NCBI GenBank assembly: GCA_021234155.1
Contig: JAJEKV010000027.1
Coordinates: 17,020,891 to 17,084,890, forward strand
Direction: 5' to 3'
Length of the DNA: 64,000 bases
Source of the DNA: Isoetes taiwanensis
Lineage: Eukaryota; Streptophyta; Lycopodiopsida; Isoetales; Isoetaceae
Position numbers and translations under genes: made by a program. Of the stretch, positions 63,393 to 64,000 are shown one piece after another. How positions within the stretch are numbered: the stretch's first letter is position 1; the number at the start of each line of letters is the position of its first letter. Below the pieces are notes generated by a model. It did no database searches, was not told the origin of the DNA, and was given only the letters and a program-made list of their open reading frames with translations.

Positions 63393-64000
63393 GAGGAGGC
63401 CCGCGACTACATTCAGGGTGAGTGTCATATCTTTGCCGCAATAGATACAGAGCAAGCAGAAAGCCAGTATAAAGTAATTTCCACAGTGGGAAAGGCCAAG
63501 GCCAAGTCATTTATAGTCCTGATAGATTCGGGAAGTAGCCATAACTTTGCATCTCCCAGAATGGTTCAAATGTTGAAGTTGAAACCATTAAAGTCAAAAC
63601 CAAGGCCCGTTGTCTTAGCAAGTGGAGCAGTAAGGCAGACGGCAGGTAAAAGAATCAACTTTGACATCGACTTGCCGGGGATTAAGATCCAGATGGGGGC
63701 AGAGGTAATGGGCATCGGCAAATATGACTTGATAATAGGTATGGAGTACCTTGGACCAGCAGGGGCCATTATTGATTGTGGAAAGCGGAAGGTGACCTTC
63801 CCAGCACCCGACGGCAAGATCATTGAGATAACAGGTAAAGAAGTTGTTCCCATCATGCAGTGTATGTCTTCTAAACGACTGTGCAAGTGCTTTAAGAGTG
63901 AGCAAGTGGCATACATCTTCAAGCTTGAGATTAGTGAGCCGGAATCGGAAGGAAGCAAAGAAGACAAGATGCTCAGCAAGTTGCCGAGTCAAATAGCTAA
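63393..64000 (+). CDS. pol: Element F protease, partial, open to window end
   Basis: 202 codons with no stop from EEARDYIQGECHIFAAIDTE onward: AKSFIVLIDSGSSHNFASPR (DSG active site, about 63525), LKPLKSKPRPVVLASGA, INFDIDLPGIKIQMGAEVMG, GKYDLIIGMEYLGPAGAIID, RKVTFPAPDGKIIEITGKEV, KSEQVAYIFKLEISEPES. No start codon is expected because it is an internal part of the polyprotein. It continues past the window. Confidence 0.9.

Larger units (their letters stand above)
56158..64000 (+). mobile_element. Element F: second H3-carrying chromovirus of the E family, truncated by window edge
   Basis: Plus-strand relative of E, head to head with it. LTR 56158-57714, degenerate PBS, stem-loop pair, histone ORF, stem-loop pair, ORF2, gag and protease up to the window end. 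By eye it is roughly 10 percent diverged from E in the protease. It has many short indels up to about 63390 and none visible after that. Confidence 0.9.

Overview
This window is a block of plant-type intergenic DNA built almost entirely from nested retrotransposons. The pointers to a land plant are initiator-Met-type primer sites (TGGTATCAGAGC), TG...CA LTRs, Ty3/Gypsy elements with a C-terminal chromodomain (chromoviruses), a plant L1-like LINE, a TRIM cluster and a MITE. No complete host gene, tRNA, rRNA or CRISPR array was found. The species cannot be fixed from the sequence.

Layout. 1-2755: AT-rich dispersed and degenerate repeats. 2756-7421: a palindromic cluster of TRIM-like elements with 158-bp LTRs. 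7422-9700: more repeat plus weak candidate exons on the minus strand. 9698-13060: a decayed LINE carrying a 321-bp MITE. 14581-25600: element A, a full-length Ty3/Gypsy element (TSD ATATG) with an inverted RNase H segment and a long 3' accessory reading frame; it sits in an older minus-strand LINE. From about 26.2 kb to 56.16 kb runs element D, an old Gypsy element split by later insertions: element C (29582-40904, TSD GATCA) in its reverse transcriptase, element E (42174-56066, minus strand, TSD CTTAT) in its integrase, and element F (56158 to beyond the window) 91 bp further along. A solo LTR, G (TSD ATACA), sits in the 5' LTR of E.

The main discovery is that C, E and F belong to one chromovirus lineage that carries its own histone H3. 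The first ORF after the primer site starts with an H3 tail (MARTKQTARK in E; ARTKQT kept in all three). A roughly 270-codon charged linker follows, and then an H3 histone fold ([32 protein letters not shown] in C). Several fold positions look like plant CENH3, while the tail and loop-1 length look like canonical H3. The same elements encode a C-terminal chromodomain, so H3-tail ligand and reader may be made by one transposon. In C the pol genes are wrecked while the histone frame has only one indel, although the two LTRs are nearly identical.

A second ORF of unknown function separates the histone ORF from gag in E and F. Each histone ORF is followed by two stem-loops 199-200 bp apart. C has the same arrangement with unrelated stem sequences, which suggests a conserved RNA architecture.
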